Positions 60,402 through 64,000 of a DNA stretch of 64,000 bases are shown here, piece after piece; positions within the stretch are counted from its first letter, which is position 1; each line of letters starts with the position of its first letter. A model generated the notes under the pieces. That model worked only from the letters and a program-made list of their open reading frames with translations, had not been told where the DNA came from and did no database searches. This stretch comes from Cupriavidus necator A5-1 (GTDB lineage Bacteria > Pseudomonadota > Gammaproteobacteria > Burkholderiales > Burkholderiaceae). The stretch lies in assembly GCF_000744095.1 (NCBI RefSeq), contig NZ_JQLI01000008.1:3782001-3846000 (forward strand), read 5' to 3'. The position numbers and the translations under genes were made by a program.

Positions 60402-63400
60402 ATGTGGTTCACCCGCCTGTCCATCCGCAACCCGGTGCTGGCCACCATGATGATGCTGGCCTTCATCGTGGTCGGGCTGTTCTCCTACCAGCGGCTGCCG
60501 GTCGACCAGTTTCCCGACATCACCTTCCCGGTGGTGGTGGTGCAGACCGAATACCCGGGCGCCGCGCCGGAGTCGGTTGAGTCCGACGTCACGCGCAAGG
60601 TCGAGGAGATCGTCAACACCATCTCGGGTATCGATGAGATCTTCTCGCACTCGTACCAGGGCACCTCGGTCGTCGTCATCAAGTTCGACCTCAGCGTCGA
60701 TGTCGGCCAGGCCGCGCAGGACGTGCGCGACAAGATCGCGCTGATCCGCCCGCAGTTCCGCGACGAGGTCAAGGAACCGCGCGTGCTGCGCTATGACCCG
60801 TCCGACGCGCCTATCTTCTACCTGTCGGTGTCCAATGCGCCCGGCGCCAGCCGCAGCCAGCGCGAATTGACCACCATTGCCGACCAGATCGTGCGCAAGC
60901 GGCTGGAGACGGTGCGCGGCGTGGGTGCGATCAATATCGTCGGCGGCACCAGGCGCGAGGTCGAGATCCGCATCCGGCCGGCGCAGCTGGAGGCGCTGGG
61001 CATCGGCGTCGACCAGGTGATGAACGCCATCCGCAGTGAGAACCAGGAGCTGCCCGCGGGCGAGCTGCGTTCCTCGGCGACGGAAACGGTGGTGCAGATC
61101 AAGGGCCGCGTACCCACGCCTGACGCCTTCCGCCAGATCATCGTGGCGCGCCGCGCCGGCCAGCCGGTCACGCTGGGCGAGATCGCCGACGTGCGCGACG
61201 GCCAGGAAGAGCAGGAAAGCCTGGCGCTGCTCGACGGCAAGCGCGCCCTCTTCCTCTCCGTGGTCAAGGCGCAGGGCCAGAACACCGTCGATACCGTCGA
61301 CGGCCTGGTGCGCATGACCGACGAGGTGCGCAAGCTGGTGCCGGCCGGCGTGCAGCTCAACGTGGTCAACGACACCGCGCGCGGCATCCGCAGCAGCGTG
61401 AAGGAAGTCCGATCGACGCTGCTTGAAGGCGCATTCCTGACGGTGGCGATCGTGTTCCTGTTCCTCGGCTCCTGGCGCAGCACGGTGATCACCGGCCTGA
61501 CGCTGCCGATCGCGCTGATCGGTACCTTTGGCGTGATGTATATGTGCGGCTTCACGCTCAACGTGATCACGCTGATGGCGCTGTCGCTGTGCGTGGGCCT
61601 GTTGATCGACGATGCCATCGTGGTTCGCGAGAACATCGTGCGCCACAACCTGATGGGCAAGGACCACCGCACGGCGGCGCTGGACGGCACCAACGAGATC
61701 GGGCTGGCAGTGCTGGCCACCACCTTCTCGATCGTGGCGGTGTTCCTGCCGGTGGGCTTCATGGGCGGCATCATCGGGCGCTTCTTCCACCAGTTCGGCA
61801 TCACCGTGGTAGCGGCGGTGCTGATCTCGATGTTCGTCTCGTTCACGCTCGATCCGATGCTGTCGTCGGTCTGGCACGATCCTGACCTGCACGGCACCGG
61901 CAACAAGAAGAGCTGGTACGGACGCACCATCGGCCGGCTGCTCGACTGGTTCTCCGCACGAATGGACCGCCTCGGCAACGGCTACGCCGCCATGCTGGGC
62001 TGGGCGCTGAAGCACCGGTTGGCGACCGCGATGATCGCGGTGGCGACCTTCTTCGGCAGCTTTGCGCTGGTGCCGCTGATCGGCACGGAGTTCGTGCCCA
62101 ATGCGGACTTTGGCGAGACGCAGGTCGGCTTCACCACGCCGGTCGGCACGTCGATCGAAGTCACCGAGGCCAAGGTGCGGCAGGTGGAGGCGGCGCTCAA
62201 GTCCTTCCCGGAAGTCGCCTACACCTACGCCACCATCAATTCGGGCAACGCCTCGGGCCGCAACAACGCGCTGGTGTCGGTGCGCCTGACCGAGCGGCGC
62301 GCGCGCAAGCTGACCACCGCGCAACTCAACCCGCTGATCCGCGAGCGGCTGGCCAGCATCGCCGGTATCACGCTGACCATGGTCGGCATGCCCGACGGCG
62401 CCGGCGGCCAGAAGGCGATCCAGGTATCGATCCAGGGCGACAACCTGGACGAACTGCGCCGGCTGTCTCAGGAAGCCAGCCGCCGCATGCGGGCGATCCA
62501 GGGACTGGCAGACCTGGATTCGAGCATGAAGGACGACCGCCCCACCATCGAGGTCCGCATCCGGCGCGAACTGGCCTCGGACCTGGGCGTCGGCGTGGCG
62601 CAGATCGGCAACGCCCTGCGCCCGCTGCTGGCCGGCGACGCCATCAGCTCGTGGCGCGCACCGAACGACGAGAACTACGACGTACGCGTGCGCCTGCCCA
62701 AGGACGCGCGCACCGGCATGGCCGACCTGAACGGCCTGATGATCGCCAGCAGCCAGACCAACAGCGACGGCTCGCCGAAGATGGTGCCGCTGCGCCAGAT
62801 CGCCGAGCTGGTGCCCACCACCGGCGCCAACCAGATCAGCCGGCGCGACCTGAACCGCGAGGTCGAACTGACCGCCAACGTCGCCGGGCGCTCGGCCGGC
62901 GAGGTGGCGCGCGACGTCAAGGGCACGCTCGACGGCATGACCTGGCCGGCCGGCTACAAGTACCGTTTCGGCGGCTCGACCAAGTCGATGAACGAGTCCT
63001 TCGGCTACGCCGTGTCGGCGCTGGCTCTGGCGGTGGTCTTTATCTACATGATCCTGGCCTCGCAGTTCGCCAGCTTCTTCCAGCCGGTCGCCATCATGAC
63101 CTCGCTGCCGCTGACGCTGGTGGGGGTGTTCGCGGCGCTGCTGCTGTTCCGCTCGACGCTGAACATGTTCTCGATCATCGGCTTCATCATGCTGATGGGG
63201 CTGGTGACCAAGAACGCGATCCTGCTGGTGGACTTTGCCAACCAGGCCCGGCACGGCCATGTGGACGGCGCCGACGGCCGGCAGCCGCTGTCGCGGGAGG
63301 CGGCCCTGGTGGAGGCGGCCCGCGTGCGGCTGCGCCCGATCCTGATGACCACGCTGGCGATGATCTTCGGCATGGTGCCGCTGGCCTTCAGCCTGGGCGA

Positions 63401-63650
63401 AGGCGCCGAGCAGCGCGCACCGATGGGCCAGACCGTGATCGGCGGGATCATCACCTCGTCGATCCTGACGCTGGTGGTGGTGCCGGTGATCTATACGTAT
63501 CTGGACGACCTGGCGGCGTGGTTGCGGCGGCTGTGGTTCGGCACGGCCGCGGTGCAGCCTGCGGCGCCCCCCTCAGGACTTCCGCAGGCAAGTTCCAGCC
63601 AGCCCGCGGCCCCGGAACTGCCGGCGCCCAGGGAGGCCAGCGCGGAATGA
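60402..63650 (+). CDS. RND-family efflux pump permease
   Basis: A 1082-aa inner-membrane proton/drug antiporter with the full RND layout: TM1 (MMMLAFIVVGLFSYQRLPVD), two large periplasmic loops, and TM4 with the proton-relay pair LLIDDAIVVREN (about residues 400-412). The C-terminal half ends with ITSSILTLVVVPVIYTYLDD and a Pro/Ala-rich tail. It is closest to the HAE1/multidrug branch; the substrate is unknown. It forms an operon with the TetR and MFP genes. Confidence 0.93.
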   Translation: MWFTRLSIRNPVLATMMMLAFIVVGLFSYQRLPVDQFPDITFPVVVVQTEYPGAAPESVESDVTRKVEEIVNTISGIDEIFSHSYQGTSVVVIKFDLSVDVGQAAQDVRDKIALIRPQFRDEVKEPRVLRYDPSDAPIFYLSVSNAPGASRSQRELTTIADQIVRKRLETVRGVGAINIVGGTRREVEIRIRPAQLEALGIGVDQVMNAIRSENQELPAGELRSSATETVVQIKGRVPTPDAFRQIIVARRAGQPVTLGEIADVRDGQEEQESLALLDGKRALFLSVVKAQGQNTVDTVDGLVRMTDEVRKLVPAGVQLNVVNDTARGIRSSVKEVRSTLLEGAFLTVAIVFLFLGSWRSTVITGLTLPIALIGTFGVMYMCGFTLNVITLMALSLCVGLLIDDAIVVRENIVRHNLMGKDHRTAALDGTNEIGLAVLATTFSIVAVFLPVGFMGGIIGRFFHQFGITVVAAVLISMFVSFTLDPMLSSVWHDPDLHGTGNKKSWYGRTIGRLLDWFSARMDRLGNGYAAMLGWALKHRLATAMIAVATFFGSFALVPLIGTEFVPNADFGETQVGFTTPVGTSIEVTEAKVRQVEAALKSFPEVAYTYATINSGNASGRNNALVSVRLTERRARKLTTAQLNPLIRERLASIAGITLTMVGMPDGAGGQKAIQVSIQGDNLDELRRLSQEASRRMRAIQGLADLDSSMKDDRPTIEVRIRRELASDLGVGVAQIGNALRPLLAGDAISSWRAPNDENYDVRVRLPKDARTGMADLNGLMIASSQTNSDGSPKMVPLRQIAELVPTTGANQISRRDLNREVELTANVAGRSAGEVARDVKGTLDGMTWPAGYKYRFGGSTKSMNESFGYAVSALALAVVFIYMILASQFASFFQPVAIMTSLPLTLVGVFAALLLFRSTLNMFSIIGFIMLMGLVTKNAILLVDFANQARHGHVDGADGRQPLSREAALVEAARVRLRPILMTTLAMIFGMVPLAFSLGEGAEQRAPMGQTVIGGIITSSILTLVVVPVIYTYLDDLAAWLRRLWFGTAAVQPAAPPSGLPQASSSQPAAPELPAPREASAE

Positions 63651-63764
63651 GCCTGGCGGCGTTCGCAAGGTTAAAATAGAGAGTTTGATAAGACTGTCCG
63701 GCCGTGGGCACCGCGCGGCCGGCGCACAGAACGACAGCGGTTGGCCTTGGTAAGGAATGGCAAG

Positions 63765-64000
63765 ATGGATCTCGAAAAAGCCCGATTCAACATGATCGAA
63801 CAGCAAATCCGCCCGTGGGACGTGCTGGACCAGGAAATCCTGGACCTGCTGGCGGTGGTCAAGCGGGAGCAGTTCGTCCCGACCGCGTACGCCTCGCTGG
63901 CGTTCGTCGACATGGAGATTCCGCTGCCCGCCGGGCAGAACATGCTGCCGCCGCGGGTGGAAGCCCGCATCCTGCAGGACCTGGCCGTGCGCAAGCATGA
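63765..64000 (+). CDS. pcm: Protein-L-isoaspartate O-methyltransferase, 5' part
   Basis: The first 78 codons (MDLEKARFNMIEQQIRPWDV, LDQEILDLLAVVKREQFVPT, AYASLAFVDMEIPLPAGQNM) match the N-terminus of PIMT-type methyltransferases that repair isoaspartyl residues with SAM. The gene runs off the window end before the SAM motif, so the call rests on the N-terminal block. TAAGGA precedes the ATG by 8 nt. Confidence 0.75.
   Translation, partial: MDLEKARFNMIEQQIRPWDVLDQEILDLLAVVKREQFVPTAYASLAFVDMEIPLPAGQNMLPPRVEARILQDLAVRKH

Noticed and set aside
60375..63260. 961-codon minus-strand frame
   Set aside because: Antisense to the RND pump gene; composition is His/Asp/Arg-rich with no domain, so it is a shadow frame.
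1..64000. CRISPR array
   Set aside because: No regularly spaced direct repeats were seen anywhere in the window.

Overview
The window is high-GC betaproteobacterial chromosome, most likely Cupriavidus or a close Burkholderiaceae relative. The basis is overall codon use and the set of housekeeping genes: ubiD, acetoacetyl-CoA synthetase next to an intracellular polyhydroxybutyrate depolymerase with a Cys nucleophile, trmB, uppP, a TetR-MFP-RND efflux operon and the start of a protein-isoaspartate methyltransferase gene. The genus is an inference.

Layout. 1-745: the terminator of a lytic transglycosylase gene is split by a 641-bp inverted-repeat element that carries a broken toxin-antitoxin pair. 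746-11239: ordinary chromosome (transglycosylase, ubiD, aacS, GST, phaZ, an epimerase, two small genes, a transglutaminase-like protein). 11240-17802: an accessory block that begins with a 5' half-copy of tRNA-Gly(CCC). It holds a DUF2958/HTH gene pair, a metabolite symporter, an amino-acid permease and two more decayed copies of the DUF2958 gene. 17803-17877: intact tRNA-Gly(CCC). 17860-55420: an integrative and conjugative element (ICE) of the ICEclc/PFGI-1 class, bounded by an 18-bp att repeat (16/18 match). 55435-64000: ordinary chromosome (trmB, uppP, DUF1439 lipoprotein, YkgJ-like protein, efflux operon, partial pcm).

The ICE keeps a MOBH relaxase, an essentially complete G-type (GI-type) type IV secretion set on the minus strand (traD, VirB4-like ATPase, TraG and about 18 small proteins), parB and part of the replication/maintenance module. 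It looks stranded. The integrase beside the tRNA is cut to about 47 codons, the topoisomerase is reduced to a zinc ribbon fused to SSB, and no parA or complete dnaB lies before the right end. Several maintenance genes (DUF3577, DUF3085, a STY4528-like gene, two small genes) carry frameshifts or stops. Between the relaxase and traG lie an IS630 element and a patchwork of duplicated ICE and PIN-toxin fragments, as if two related ICEs had recombined.

The most notable cargo is an IscB RNA-guided nuclease gene with a probable omega-RNA, inserted inside the conjugation operon between the TIGR03756 and TIGR03755 genes. All RuvC and HNH residues are visible. A second unusual signal is a leader-like sequence repeated in front of at least three ICE maintenance genes, one of them radC. 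It may correspond to the known radC RNA motif.
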